This document shows positions 45,958 through 55,399 of a stretch of DNA of 64,000 bases, one piece after another. The notes under the pieces are model-generated. The model was given only the letters and a program-made list of their open reading frames with translations, was not told the origin of the DNA and searched no databases. Every line of letters begins with the position of its first letter. The first letter of the stretch is position 1. The position numbers were made by a program, and so were the translations under genes. Source of the stretch: a virus; the IMG/VR virus record IMGVR_UViG_3300044673_000278, positions 1 through 64,000 of that record. One strand, 5' to 3'.

Positions 45958-47339
45958 ACTTTGCTTCCTGCTTCAAAGTCGCGGAATCTCAAGAATCGCG
46001 GGAATCGGAGACTGTAGGTTCCGTCTTGGTTTTGCGTGACGGCATCAGCTTGGACTTCAACCAAGTGGCCCAATAGATCATTCCTTGCGATCCAATACTG
46101 ATCCCTGTCGCTATCAGACAAACCGCTACCAACATTAACACGAATACGACGTCCATTGTCTTCTCCTTCACAAATTATAGCACCCAACCTATTTAAATTG
46201 CGACCGGTGCCTTCTTCAAAACCCACAATGGTCAGGTCCACAGTGATTGTGGGTTTCCACTTCATCCAAGCATCTGTTCGCTTGCACCGATAGGGTGCAG
46301 TCAAATCCTTGATCATGATGCCTTCATAGCCTTGCTCCACACTGGCGTCAGCGAACCTACGCATGACATCATGCCCTTCGGCAGTGTCTAAATCTACGTT
46401 CATGCCGGGCATGATACGCAGGCAATCAGTTTGATCGTTGAGGATGCTTTGAGCAGATTCCAACCACTCCAGTCGGCTCTGTTGATCAACTTTCCAGGTG
46501 CCGTCTTTGAAACTGTCCAGGGGAATGATGTCAAAGATATGATACACCATGTTGTCAGTTTTGGCATCTGACTTACGATGTGCCTGGCGCATGAGCTTTT
46601 GAAAGCTTTCGCCCACAATCTCACCGTCCAGCACAAAGTGGCCGCCGGTGCCGCGACCATACTGAAATGCTCGACGCTGATCCAGGATGGCTTCGGCAAT
46701 CTGCGGAAAGTTTGCAAACTCTTTGCCGTTGCGGCTGTACAGTGTACACGAGTTACCACTCACCACTGCCAGCACACGCACACCATCCAGCTTGACTTCC
46801 AGTCGGCGAATACCACGTAGCTTTTTGGGGTGATCCGAACTGTCCTGTGCCAGCTGGCAACCAAACACAGGAATAGCCCACTCAGTTTTGCCCAGGACCT
46901 TGTTTAGGGTTTTTTCTGAAATACCACAACGTAGGTCTTTGGTAATCACAGGACGGCATACCAAGTTCCACTCGTTGTCGTCAAACAGTTCACTGCACTG
47001 CTCAATGGCATCGCGAGCAGCATGCCCGGTCACAGAACGAGTGCGCAGGCTTTCCAGCAGTGCCCAGAACTTGGGCCAGATGTTGGGACGGTTACTGTGC
47101 CCAGATACTTCGGGTACCTGGCGAACGTGAAATGTGTAGAAAGGATTGTAGGCTTGATAGCAGTTGAACAAGAAACACTGTGCATCGGCACTGCCCAGCT
47201 TGGCGGCCATAAGAGCTTTTTCGATAACTTTTTCCTTGTGGATACGGCTATCAGAACTGGCTAGGTCTTGAATCCAACTGGCACTCATAGCGCCATCAAA
47301 CCTCTCATCACTGAAATCAATTTTGTCGATATCACTCAT
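45954..47339 (-). CDS. ATP-dependent DNA ligase
   Basis: 461 residues. Adenylation motif KLDGVR with Lys183; RNGKEF, DGEIVG, HIFDIIPL, EGIMIKDL, then WMKWKP and an OB-fold C-terminus (GAIICEGEDNGRRIRVNVG). Seals nicks in replication and repair, like T4 gp30. ATG directly follows a TAAATA box and lacks a clear SD. Confidence 0.88.
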   Translation of the reverse strand: MSDIDKIDFSDERFDGAMSASWIQDLASSDSRIHKEKVIEKALMAAKLGSADAQCFLFNCYQAYNPFYTFHVRQVPEVSGHSNRPNIWPKFWALLESLRTRSVTGHAARDAIEQCSELFDDNEWNLVCRPVITKDLRCGISEKTLNKVLGKTEWAIPVFGCQLAQDSSDHPKKLRGIRRLEVKLDGVRVLAVVSGNSCTLYSRNGKEFANFPQIAEAILDQRRAFQYGRGTGGHFVLDGEIVGESFQKLMRQAHRKSDAKTDNMVYHIFDIIPLDSFKDGTWKVDQQSRLEWLESAQSILNDQTDCLRIMPGMNVDLDTAEGHDVMRRFADASVEQGYEGIMIKDLTAPYRCKRTDAWMKWKPTITVDLTIVGFEEGTGRNLNRLGAIICEGEDNGRRIRVNVGSGLSDSDRDQYWIARNDLLGHLVEVQADAVTQNQDGTYSLRFPRFLRFRDFEAGSKV

Positions 47340-47351
47340 ATATTTAAACTT

Positions 47352-47759
47352 TTACCAGCTGGAATTATAGAACACTTTTAGACCAAGGAACAATTCTGCA
47401 CGAGCATTCTTGATAAACTCAAGATCCTGTTCGCGATAGTACTCGTCTGAATCTTCGCCGAAGAAGAATCCACTGGTACCAGGCAGTTGTCCATGTGTTA
47501 CTGCACGTTCAAGTTCATCAAGGTCTTGCCACGTTAGCTCAAGTTCGTCACCGTTGAAGTCTCCGCTGTTGCCTCGACTTTCCCACAGCCTACGCATCCA
47601 GCCCTGAAGGTTAGGATGTTTACGCCAGTAAGCAATCTCGCGCGGCTTGGCCACCGGAGTATCCCAGTCCTTGGTATCTTCGTTGTAGGTTGCTGTTTCG
47701 TAATGTTCTTCCATGGCACCAGCCTTGGCGGCCACGTATGCGTATTGATCAAGACCCAT
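47352..47759 (-). CDS. conserved phage protein (MGLDQYAY family)
   Basis: 135 residues. MGLDQYAYVAAK, EIAYWRKHPNLQGWM, LPGTSGFFFG, EQDLEFIKNAR, LKVFYNSSW. A widespread uncharacterised phage/bacterial family. Confidence 0.78.
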   Translation of the reverse strand: MGLDQYAYVAAKAGAMEEHYETATYNEDTKDWDTPVAKPREIAYWRKHPNLQGWMRRLWESRGNSGDFNGDELELTWQDLDELERAVTHGQLPGTSGFFFGEDSDEYYREQDLEFIKNARAELFLGLKVFYNSSW

Positions 47760-47915
47760 TTACTTTCCTTGTTGATCTGCACGATAAATGCGTTTGAGCC
47801 AATATTTGTATTTGTTAAAGTAAACTCGAATATCGTAGTTTACTGGTTGTCCGTAACTTTCTGCTTCGGCTTGATGTTCAAGCCATTTTTCGTGTAGCCA
47901 ATGTCTAAAGGTCAT
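47760..47915 (-). CDS. small conserved phage protein
   Basis: 51 residues (MTFRHWLHEKWLEHQAEAES...). YDIRVYFNKYKYWLKRIYR is basic and Tyr-rich. Stop directly abuts the next ATG (TAAATG); ATG overlaps the previous stop. Confidence 0.7.
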   Translation of the reverse strand: MTFRHWLHEKWLEHQAEAESYGQPVNYDIRVYFNKYKYWLKRIYRADQQGK

Positions 47916-48187
47916 GCTGCCTCCAACATGCTAGCAGGCACGTTCCAATTGGTATTGCCTTCGCGCACAGTGATGTTCTTGATCTTGACCTTGGCCACAA
48001 CACCAATGTGAACTCGCCCTGTTCGGGGGTGAACAAATTTCACTGTATCGCCGTTCCAGAATTGACGCACATTCTCTTTGGTAATTTGGGCCTTGCGATA
48101 CTTAACTGCATTAAGGATACTCGTCAGTTGATCGTTAGTGAAGTCACCAAACATGATTGCGGAATTAACTTCTTGAATGCTAGTCAT
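47912..48187 (-). CDS. hypothetical protein, KOW-like C-terminus
   Basis: 91 residues. N-terminal helices, then FWNGDTVKFVHPRTGRVHIGVVAKV, a small-barrel pattern as in KOW/SH3 domains. Unknown. Confidence 0.65.
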   Translation of the reverse strand: MTSIQEVNSAIMFGDFTNDQLTSILNAVKYRKAQITKENVRQFWNGDTVKFVHPRTGRVHIGVVAKVKIKNITVREGNTNWNVPASMLEAA

Positions 48188-48199
48188 TGCAGTTTCTCC

Positions 48200-48541
48200 T
48201 TAGTCAATGTATTCCAAGTCAGAAAGGATTTCGGCGCAAGCGGCCAGTTCGTACTGCTCAATTAGGTTGCTGGTGGGGCTGGTGCTCTGTGCAGGATATT
48301 TGCTCTTGTGCAGAACACGATCCATCATAGTAGAGCGAATGTTTTCGGCTGTGGCATTGCCTTCTTCCAGGGCGGTCAGGATCTGCTTGAGAACTCGGAG
48401 TTTGGCAGCGGCTTGGAAAGCATCAGTGCCCCAAGTGAGTGCATAGGCAGGATCTTTGGCAAAAGCGTCGGTGAACTTGTCCAGGCGATCCTGGCAAGAT
48501 TGTGCTTGATTAAAATAGCGGGCGATCAACTTCTGCGACAT
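48200..48541 (-). CDS. hypothetical helical protein
   Basis: 113 residues, helical (AKLRVLKQILTALEEGNATAENIRSTMMDRV). First gene after P10; AGGAG in a leader like that of P3. Unknown. Confidence 0.65.
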   Translation of the reverse strand: MSQKLIARYFNQAQSCQDRLDKFTDAFAKDPAYALTWGTDAFQAAAKLRVLKQILTALEEGNATAENIRSTMMDRVLHKSKYPAQSTSPTSNLIEQYELAACAEILSDLEYID

Positions 48542-48573
48542 TTCAAGCTCCTGTTTGTTTACGCTATGTCAAT

Positions 48574-48602
48574 ATTATAGCACTTCGAGAATTTTTGGTC
48601 AA
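48574..48602 (-). promoter_or_regulatory. early promoter P10, -35 contains upstream stop codon
   Basis: TTGACC (48602-48597), 17 bp, TATAAT (48579-48574). Its TGA is the stop of the 48599-48757 gene. Confidence 0.85.
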
Positions 48603-48757
48603 ATCTTTTCAAACCACCATCCGTTGAGGCGGAATGTTTCCAGATCGCTGTCATGTGCCCAGGCTTCCATCCACAGGGAGCCGGCTTTCTGAATGTTCAG
48701 GCTAGTGTAGCGCAGGATTTCCAATGCGTCTTTTGTGTAGAACAAAATGCGTGTCAT
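48599..48757 (-). CDS. small hypothetical protein
   Basis: 52 residues from MTRILFYTKDALEIL, AAGGAG upstream; in-frame MFSKKEPA extension starts at the promoter and is not preferred. Trp-rich end (FRLNGWWFEKI). Unknown. Confidence 0.6.
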   Translation of the reverse strand: MTRILFYTKDALEILRYTSLNIQKAGSLWMEAWAHDSDLETFRLNGWWFEKI

Positions 48758-48786
48758 TGCTGGCTCCTTTTTGCTGAACATGCTGT

Positions 48787-48815
48787 ATTATAGCACGAGA
48801 GCCTTTTTTGGGCAA
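48787..48815 (-). promoter_or_regulatory. early promoter P11
   Basis: TTGCCC (48815-48810), 17 bp, TATAAT (48792-48787); GTAATAC/GTACTAC imperfect hairpin lies just upstream (48820-48846). Confidence 0.75.
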
Positions 48816-48847
48816 ATCGCAAAAAGTAATACTCAAGTACTACTGTA

Positions 48848-50932
48848 TTAGTTTACAGGTGTAACTGCGTTGGGGGGTGTAACTTCAAGCTGAGTGCTGG
48901 GTGTGATGTCTACTGCCAAACCGGCAGCAGAAAGTTGAGCTTGATTTTCGGCTTCGCGCAAGGCACCGACCACTGCTTGGCCAGTGAGTGTGGTTTGATC
49001 CACAACATTTTGCAAGAATTGGCTAGGACCGCAGGCTTGGTTTTGTGTACCAAATTGACTCAAAGCCTGTGTCAATGCATACACACTGACTTTCTCTCCT
49101 GCCAACAACTGGAAGTAGTCAATGCCGGCTTGATTCTGGTAGCCTTTTTCCCGGTTGAGATAGTTGGCTATGTAGTTCCAATCGGTGTTGAGCACAGTTA
49201 CTTGAGGGTTGGCACTGAGCGCAGCGATAGCAGAATTAGCATTGGCTATTTGTGTAAGCACCCCAGCGTCGTTGACCGCAGACAAAATTGCAATGTACGC
49301 ATTGTTTAGAGCAGTGAGACTGCCAGCGGTTTGCAAAGTATTGACCGCGGTTGTGGCAGTGGTCAAACGACTGGCATAGTCCCAATGATCAATTGCTGTG
49401 CCAATCACATCGCAAATAGTAATAGTACCGTTGGGGCCTGTGCCTGTGGCATTAGCGCTGGCATAACTGGATGCAACAGAACTGGGCACAGCAGAAGAGA
49501 GACTTTCAATCAGCGGCAAGCCAGCCATGGTGCTGAGACCGTCGGGAGTGTATGGTTGCCAGTAGGCGGTGTCAGTGATATTTGTACCCACGGGCACATC
49601 TTGCTGTGCTCTGTAAAAAGTTGTTGTTGGCAACAGTTGTGCCGGTCCAGCAGGAGAAGCCGCTGCCTCGGCAACCACATCATCAACAAGATATGGCACT
49701 GTAGGATCCCAAGCAGTGCGTGGCAGATCAGCAACAGTGGCGGCCAACACAGGGGCAGTGGGTTGATCCACATTGGTTATCTGTTGTAACGCAGACTGAA
49801 AGGCCTTGTTGGCCACAGCTTGATCGGGTGGGATTATCTTGCCTAGTTCATCACAGCCCGACGGTGTAGGCAGAATGGCGTTGACTACCGGAGCCAGTGT
49901 GAGGTTCACTGAGCCGTCGGGTAGGTAAATTGGCATTGGGCCCGATGCTGTAGGCATTTGCAGTGTTTGATAACTGTTGGGGAATATTTTTTGCAAGTTC
50001 AACAGATCCGCTGCGGTGTTGATATTGGGTGTGCTGATATCCAACACAGACAGCACGTCTTGTAAATCTGCACCGGTTACATTAGCAAGAGCTTGATAGG
50101 CAATTTTTTGCAGCTGATCAAACTCTTGTGCAGACAATCCACTGGGATTGAACAAACTCACGCGATTGTCATTGACTAGATTTCGTATTTCAGAATCTGT
50201 TAGTGCTCGTCTACTGTTGGTGTTGTTGGTGTTTTTTAGTTGTGCTACAACGGCTGGTAAAGAACTGCCTGTAGCACCAGACACCAAGGCCAGTTGCTGT
50301 AGCAAGCCTGCAGGTGTGCCAAATAATTCTAATTTTTTTGTGTTTATCAACTGACCTGTGTTGCGCAAATCCACAGCAAAGTCAGGCATGTCAGATGTAA
50401 CCAAACTGATGTTGTTGGTAATCAGGTTGTTCATGTCAGTGAATGTAGGACCGAGATAGGTCTGACTGTTTGACATGCTGTTGATAAAACTGTTTACAGT
50501 GTTTACATAACCCTGCACACCCAAGAATCCCTGTGCAAACTTGCCAACATCACCGTTGCCAAGGTATGCTGAACCAGTTTGTTCAATGAGGTTAGTGAAA
50601 CCTGATGGATCAATAGTGCTGAAATCTGTCACCGTGTTGATTGTGAGATACTCTGCAATCAAGTTTGGATACGAACCCACTGGACTGGCAGGTATGCTGT
50701 TGCCCAGGGCAGGACACACAGTACTACCAATGCTCATGAGTTGATCAAATGTGCTTTCAGTGAAGTAACTTTGTGCTTTGTAAAAGTTCACTGCTGCAAA
50801 GAAGTTTTGCATCACTGTGGTTGCGTTGTACTGATTGATTGCAGACACTAGCGCAGCTGGCAAAGTCTTTAAACCTTGATTGGCCAACAGCCCATTGGCT
50901 GCAATCAACTGCAGAGGTGTAACAATACCCAT
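48848..50932 (-). CDS. large virion structural protein with CBM-like insert
   Basis: 694 residues, Asn/Thr/Ala-rich, low Lys, typical of baseplate or tail proteins. Residues about 410-470 form a chitin-binding-like (CBM5/12) module: AWDPTVPYLVDDVV ... TFYRAQQDVP ... YWQPYTP. Starts by TAATG overlap with the PAAR gene, a context seen with baseplate hub or spike proteins. Confidence 0.7.
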   Translation of the reverse strand: MGIVTPLQLIAANGLLANQGLKTLPAALVSAINQYNATTVMQNFFAAVNFYKAQSYFTESTFDQLMSIGSTVCPALGNSIPASPVGSYPNLIAEYLTINTVTDFSTIDPSGFTNLIEQTGSAYLGNGDVGKFAQGFLGVQGYVNTVNSFINSMSNSQTYLGPTFTDMNNLITNNISLVTSDMPDFAVDLRNTGQLINTKKLELFGTPAGLLQQLALVSGATGSSLPAVVAQLKNTNNTNSRRALTDSEIRNLVNDNRVSLFNPSGLSAQEFDQLQKIAYQALANVTGADLQDVLSVLDISTPNINTAADLLNLQKIFPNSYQTLQMPTASGPMPIYLPDGSVNLTLAPVVNAILPTPSGCDELGKIIPPDQAVANKAFQSALQQITNVDQPTAPVLAATVADLPRTAWDPTVPYLVDDVVAEAAASPAGPAQLLPTTTFYRAQQDVPVGTNITDTAYWQPYTPDGLSTMAGLPLIESLSSAVPSSVASSYASANATGTGPNGTITICDVIGTAIDHWDYASRLTTATTAVNTLQTAGSLTALNNAYIAILSAVNDAGVLTQIANANSAIAALSANPQVTVLNTDWNYIANYLNREKGYQNQAGIDYFQLLAGEKVSVYALTQALSQFGTQNQACGPSQFLQNVVDQTTLTGQAVVGALREAENQAQLSAAGLAVDITPSTQLEVTPPNAVTPVN

Positions 50933-51222
50933 TATCCTACCCTTACATCAGCACTGCCACCTGCACGAGGATGACCGCAAGTATCAGAATCACCTGTTAC
51001 TACAATGGGCTGGCCACCTGCACGTACACTTGCAACACCCCCGGCAGTTTGTTGACTGCCGTTGTTGTGAGCATTACGCCCACGGCGTGGATATGGCGGA
51101 TGAGGAGTAACTGGTTGTGCAGGGATCATCACAGCTTGACCGTTGATTCGTACAGAAGGAACGCCACCTTGTGCTACTCCTCCTCCTGCATTTGAATCTC
51201 CGTTGCGCTGTGCTGCTGGCAT
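50932..51222 (-). CDS. PAAR-domain spike-tip protein
   Basis: 96 residues. MPAAQRNGDSNAGGG opens like PAAR proteins; GVPSVRINGQAVM and GVASVRAGGQPIVVTGD are the paired GxxxVxxNG repeats, CGHPRAGG the metal-binding end. Equivalent of T4 gp5.4, capping the central spike. Between the Sm-like gene and the large structural gene. Confidence 0.8.
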   Translation of the reverse strand: MPAAQRNGDSNAGGGVAQGGVPSVRINGQAVMIPAQPVTPHPPYPRRGRNAHNNGSQQTAGGVASVRAGGQPIVVTGDSDTCGHPRAGGSADVRVG

Positions 51223-51223
51223 A

Positions 51224-51532
51224 TTATCCCAATATTAGTTTCTTTTCTGGCACTTTGATGCCAGTTGTTGCTTCTAGGTATTTCATTTTGACCGAGTCAT
51301 CAGTCCTTGATACCAGCGCAACGCTGTTAGTATTTAACCGAATTTCTTCCTTGGGATCAGCAGTAAACAAACTGGGCACCAGTCCCATGCCCTGTGGGCC
51401 AGGAGCAATGCTGACTGGCTCTTCTAGGGTGATCCAGTCGCCGCCGGACATTGTTACTTTGGCTACCATTTCTTCGCCAGAGTTCATTTTGAATGTGTAT
51501 ACTTGATTTGGTTCGAGTGCGATTTGCGTCAT
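51224..51532 (-). CDS. conserved phage protein, Sm-like fold
   Basis: 102 residues. VYTFKMNSGEEMVAKVTMSGGDWITLEEP looks like the Sm1 half of an Sm/LSm barrel (l.sGeei.akV....d.i.le.P), then MKYLEATTGIKVPEKKLI. Conserved next to nrd/grx in T4-type phages. Could bind RNA or be structural. Confidence 0.65.
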   Translation of the reverse strand: MTQIALEPNQVYTFKMNSGEEMVAKVTMSGGDWITLEEPVSIAPGPQGMGLVPSLFTADPKEEIRLNTNSVALVSRTDDSVKMKYLEATTGIKVPEKKLILG

Positions 51533-51762
51533 ACTGTGCTTTCTGATAATTTGGCTCGTAGCTCCGTGAAACCACCAACAAGCTCTCCGTCAAGGAAAAT
51601 TTGTGGTACTGTGCGAGCTGTTGGCACAGCTTCTAATAGATCTTCTTTGGTATATCCGTCACCAATTTTGCGTTCTTCAAATTCGATGCCTTTGGCTGTC
51701 AACAGGGCTTTGGCTTGATCGCAATAGGGGCAGTGGTACTTGGACCATACAATGGCTTTCAT
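51529..51762 (-). CDS. glutaredoxin
   Basis: 77 residues. Active site CPYC at 11-14, cis-Pro in TVPQIF, and GGFTEL. Reduces ribonucleotide reductase; lies directly before nrdB. SD AAGGAG. Confidence 0.9.
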   Translation of the reverse strand: MKAIVWSKYHCPYCDQAKALLTAKGIEFEERKIGDGYTKEDLLEAVPTARTVPQIFLDGELVGGFTELRAKLSESTV

Positions 51763-51772
51763 AATATTCTCC

Positions 51773-52876
51773 TTATAGTTCTGGCAATGCATCGTAGTCC
51801 AGCGTGTCGCTCATGACTCCGATCACATAGTTAGTTGATTCGTTTTCCTGCAATGCAGTTTGTTTCTTGCTAGTGTCAACGTGTTTGTTGAACCATGGAA
51901 TGGGTGTAGATTTGGGTGCAGACTCAAGGTACTTGATGCCAATTTCTTTGAGGGCAGCGGCCGCAGTGTAGTCAACAAAGTCTTTCAAAATCTGTGCGTT
52001 GAGACCAATCACTGGCCCAAACTTGAATAGATAATCAGCCCAGGCTTTTTCTTCACGGATAACATCCATGTACATAGCATAGACTTCTGCTCGGCATTCA
52101 TCGGCAATGGCAGCAAAACGTGGATCTTCCTTGACCACTTGATTGATCAAGTATGCAGTCCAACCCTTGTGTAGTAGTTCGTCTTGTAGGATCAAACTGA
52201 TGATGTTGCCGTTGCCAATGAAGATCTTGTTCTCTACCATTGCTAGACTTGTAGCAAATGATACCATAAAGCGGAATGCTTCCAATGCGTAACTTGCGTG
52301 TAGTGCTAGATAGATTGCACGGATGTGTTCTTTTTCTCCCACCGATAGTGGATCAATTTCCTTCTGGCAATTTAATTTGTGCAGGTCGTCATAGTACCGG
52401 CCAACGCTGGAGGCCATGTCTACAATCTCTTTGGTGTCGTGGATGGTATTGAACACTTCCTTGGGCACGTTGTAGATGTTGCGGATAATGTGGCTGTAAC
52501 TGCGGCTGTGAATGTTGGTTTCAAAGAATGTCCAGTTGTAAACTAAACTTTCCAATTCAGGCAGACTTACCACAGGAGTAAAGATTTGACTTGGGCCGCG
52601 ACCTTGCAAACTGTCGAGAGCAGTTTGTCGCAAGAGATTGCTGGTAAAAATGTGTCGCACTGTTTCGCTGGCTTCTTTGAAGTCCACTGCATCTTTGGTC
52701 AATGAAATTTCTTCAGGAACCCAAAAGAATCCGCGGGCAGTTGTTTCAAAGTCTGCAACCTTTTTGTATTTGACTTCTTCAAACCGTTGAATAGTCACAG
52801 GACCAGCAGGATCCAAAAACATCTTGCGATTGAGATAATCTGTTTTTGTTGTTAAGTTGTATTGTTGTTTGCTCAT
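51773..52876 (-). CDS. nrdB: ribonucleotide reductase class Ia beta subunit
   Basis: 367 residues. Diiron ligands: Asp88 (ALDSLQG), Glu119 and His123, Glu199, Glu233 and His236 (DELLH); radical Tyr127 (HSRSY). The Glu119-His123 spacing is four residues (ETNIH), one longer than the usual ExxH. C-terminal DTLDYDALPEL tail docks to NrdA. Confidence 0.92.
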   Translation of the reverse strand: MSKQQYNLTTKTDYLNRKMFLDPAGPVTIQRFEEVKYKKVADFETTARGFFWVPEEISLTKDAVDFKEASETVRHIFTSNLLRQTALDSLQGRGPSQIFTPVVSLPELESLVYNWTFFETNIHSRSYSHIIRNIYNVPKEVFNTIHDTKEIVDMASSVGRYYDDLHKLNCQKEIDPLSVGEKEHIRAIYLALHASYALEAFRFMVSFATSLAMVENKIFIGNGNIISLILQDELLHKGWTAYLINQVVKEDPRFAAIADECRAEVYAMYMDVIREEKAWADYLFKFGPVIGLNAQILKDFVDYTAAAALKEIGIKYLESAPKSTPIPWFNKHVDTSKKQTALQENESTNYVIGVMSDTLDYDALPEL

Positions 52877-52880
52877 ATCG

Positions 52881-53072
52881 TTACCAATGTCTAATTGTAT
52901 TTGCCATAATAAAGAAGCAGGTTACAATGTGTATTATAACCCAAAATGTCTTGAGCCACAAGGCTATTCGGGCTTCTCGCAAAGTTAGAATGGGAACATC
53001 AGGACGATCATGATCGTCCTTGCCCATGAGGTGGCCAGTGGCTCTGGCCCAGATTTTTTCAAAACTATTCAT
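52881..53072 (-). CDS. small membrane protein between nrdA and nrdB
   Basis: 63 residues. WARATGHLMGKDDHDRPDVPIL, then a membrane span (LKTFWVIIHIVTCFFIMAN). Similar one-span proteins sit here in other T4-type phages. Starts 1 nt after the nrdA stop. Confidence 0.65.
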   Translation of the reverse strand: MNSFEKIWARATGHLMGKDDHDRPDVPILTLREARIALWLKTFWVIIHIVTCFFIMANTIRHW

Positions 53073-53073
53073 A

Positions 53074-55392
53074 TCAGAGTTTGCATGCTTCGCAGTCTGC
53101 ATCATCTAACATTTCAATGTTGTTAGGCAACTCAACCAGTTCTTCCTGTTGCTTGCTACCTTGCTTGTTGATCAAGCTGTAGTAGAAAGTCTTGATGCCC
53201 CAGTGATGTGCCAACATCAAGTTACGGGCAATCAATGTGGTAGGAACCTTGCGCTCAGGGAAGTGTGCTGGATTGTAGAATGTGTTAGTAGAAATTGACT
53301 GATCCACGTAGACCTGCAACACAGCGGCTGTCTTGAGATAACCTTCGCAATTGGTTTGATCCCACATCAGTTGATACTTGTTCTTGAGTCTGTGATACTC
53401 AGGCACAACTTGTGTGAATGATCCTGCTTTTGATTCCTTGGTAGAGATCAAACTCATGGGCATTTCGATGCCGTTGGTAGAGTTGATTACCACTGAACTA
53501 GACTCCACAGGAGCAATAGCCATCAGTGTGGCATTGCGAACGCCCCAAGACCGCATTTCTGCACGTAGACCTTCCCAGTTCAATTCTGGTTTAAAATTGG
53601 TCAGTTCGTTGACACCCTCAGAACGACGTTCCCAGGGGAAAATGCCTTGGCCATAAAATGTACGATCACTATCCTTGCAACGGCCGCGCTCTTTAGCAAG
53701 TTCAACACTGGCTTCTGTAAGATAAAACGCCTGATGTTCCATCCAAGTCTTGACTTCAGCAAGTGCATCCGACTCACCGTATTGTAGGCTTCGCTTGGCG
53801 TGCCAGTAAGCAAGATTAGTAACTCCAATGCCCAAAGGCTGGATCTCGTCGTTGGATAGCTTGCTCTGAATCGAGAGAAAGTCCTGGTAGTCAAGGATGT
53901 TGCACAGGCTTCTTTGAAGAATACGGCAAGCGCGGCGCATGTCCTCAGGATGGCGGAACGCACCCCAGTTGATAGATCCAAGTGTGCAAAGAGCGATACG
54001 TCCCTCGGCATCGTCCAGGCGTTTGAAAGGTTTTGTAGGAAGTAGAATTTCACAGCAAAGGTTACTCTGGTAAATGGTATGGTACTCAGGATCAAACGGT
54101 CCCTGGTTCATCACATTGTCGATAAACACAAGATAAATGCGACCTGTGTCTGTACGCTCTTTGAGAATGCCGCCTTTGAACACATCCTCGGCTGACATTG
54201 TTTTCTTTCTCAGCGTAGAGTCAGATTCATACTGTACATACAGTTCTTCAAACTTTGCAGTGTCTTTGTAGAATGCTTCGTACAGGTCCGGGACTTCGTT
54301 GGGGTCAAAGAAGGTAATGTTTTCTTTGTTTTTAAAACGGCGCCAGAAAAATGCACTGAGTACAACTCCGTAGTCCATGTGTCGAACACGGGTTTCTTCT
54401 GTGCCTTGATTGTTCTTGAGCACAATAAGGTCATCAAATTGATGATGCCAGATGGGATAGAAAACTGTGGCACTGGCGTTGCGAATGCCACCTTGTGAAC
54501 AACTGCGTAGGTCACCAAACCACTTCTTCAAGAAGGGAATCATGCCGGTGTGCATGATCTCGCCACCACGAATAGGGCTACCCAGCGGACGCAGACGACC
54601 AATCTCCAAGCCAATACCAGCACGTTTGCTGGCATACTTGGCCATCATTTCGCCACTAGCAAAAATGCTATCAAGGTCATCATCGCTGCGAATAAGAACA
54701 CAGGATGAGAATTGCTTAGTGGGAGTACCAAGGCCTGCCAACACAGGAGTAGCCAAAGTAAAAAGGCCGTCACTTGCCGCATTGTAATACTCTTTGATAT
54801 AGCGCATGCGAGCTGAGTTAGGTTCTTCTTTATGAAACACAGTGGCTGCTGCAACCATGTAACGAACTTGTGGTGTTTCATAGATTTGTCCTGTGGCACG
54901 ATTTTTAACTAGATATTTTTCAATCAGTTGTTCAATGGCTGCATAGCCATATTGCTCATCTTTTTCGTGATCGATGAACTCTTCCATGCGGTTCCAGTCT
55001 GCTTCTGAGTACCATTCCAGCAGCTCAGGAGTGTACAAGCCCACAGCCACATTGCGCTTGATTATTTCGTACAGGTGCGGGGGTTGATAGTCACCATACA
55101 CATCTTTGCGCAGCATTGACAGGCGCTGTTTACCAGCAACATATTGATAGTTGGTATGACCTACGTCGGGATTGGCTTCTACGTCAATCAAATCCACACA
55201 AGCTCGCAGTGTAATACCGTCAATTTCTTTGGTTGTTATACCATCATAAAAGTGCAGTTGAGCTTTGATTTCGATCATTGACTGACTGACGTCAGCAATT
55301 CCTTGGCATACTTTTGCAACTTGAGTTTGCCATTTTTCGATATGCAACGGCTCGCGGCTGCCGTCGCGTTTGACAACTGTAATTTGTTTCAT
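53074..55392 (-). CDS. nrdA: ribonucleotide reductase class Ia alpha subunit
   Basis: 772 residues. N-terminal ATP cone (VVKRDGSREPLHIEKWQ); FSSCVLI holds the first redox Cys; QSNLCCEI the Asn-x-Cys-x-Glu active site; LCTLGSINWG the partner Cys; CEACKL is the C-terminal shuttle pair, CxxC here. Makes dNDPs for replication. Confidence 0.93.
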   Translation of the reverse strand: MKQITVVKRDGSREPLHIEKWQTQVAKVCQGIADVSQSMIEIKAQLHFYDGITTKEIDGITLRACVDLIDVEANPDVGHTNYQYVAGKQRLSMLRKDVYGDYQPPHLYEIIKRNVAVGLYTPELLEWYSEADWNRMEEFIDHEKDEQYGYAAIEQLIEKYLVKNRATGQIYETPQVRYMVAAATVFHKEEPNSARMRYIKEYYNAASDGLFTLATPVLAGLGTPTKQFSSCVLIRSDDDLDSIFASGEMMAKYASKRAGIGLEIGRLRPLGSPIRGGEIMHTGMIPFLKKWFGDLRSCSQGGIRNASATVFYPIWHHQFDDLIVLKNNQGTEETRVRHMDYGVVLSAFFWRRFKNKENITFFDPNEVPDLYEAFYKDTAKFEELYVQYESDSTLRKKTMSAEDVFKGGILKERTDTGRIYLVFIDNVMNQGPFDPEYHTIYQSNLCCEILLPTKPFKRLDDAEGRIALCTLGSINWGAFRHPEDMRRACRILQRSLCNILDYQDFLSIQSKLSNDEIQPLGIGVTNLAYWHAKRSLQYGESDALAEVKTWMEHQAFYLTEASVELAKERGRCKDSDRTFYGQGIFPWERRSEGVNELTNFKPELNWEGLRAEMRSWGVRNATLMAIAPVESSSVVINSTNGIEMPMSLISTKESKAGSFTQVVPEYHRLKNKYQLMWDQTNCEGYLKTAAVLQVYVDQSISTNTFYNPAHFPERKVPTTLIARNLMLAHHWGIKTFYYSLINKQGSKQQEELVELPNNIEMLDDADCEACKL

Positions 55393-55399
55393 TTTATCC

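Noticed and set aside
51773-55392. Intein or intron in nrdA/nrdB
   Set aside because: Both frames are continuous with normal family lengths (772 and 367) and intact motifs.
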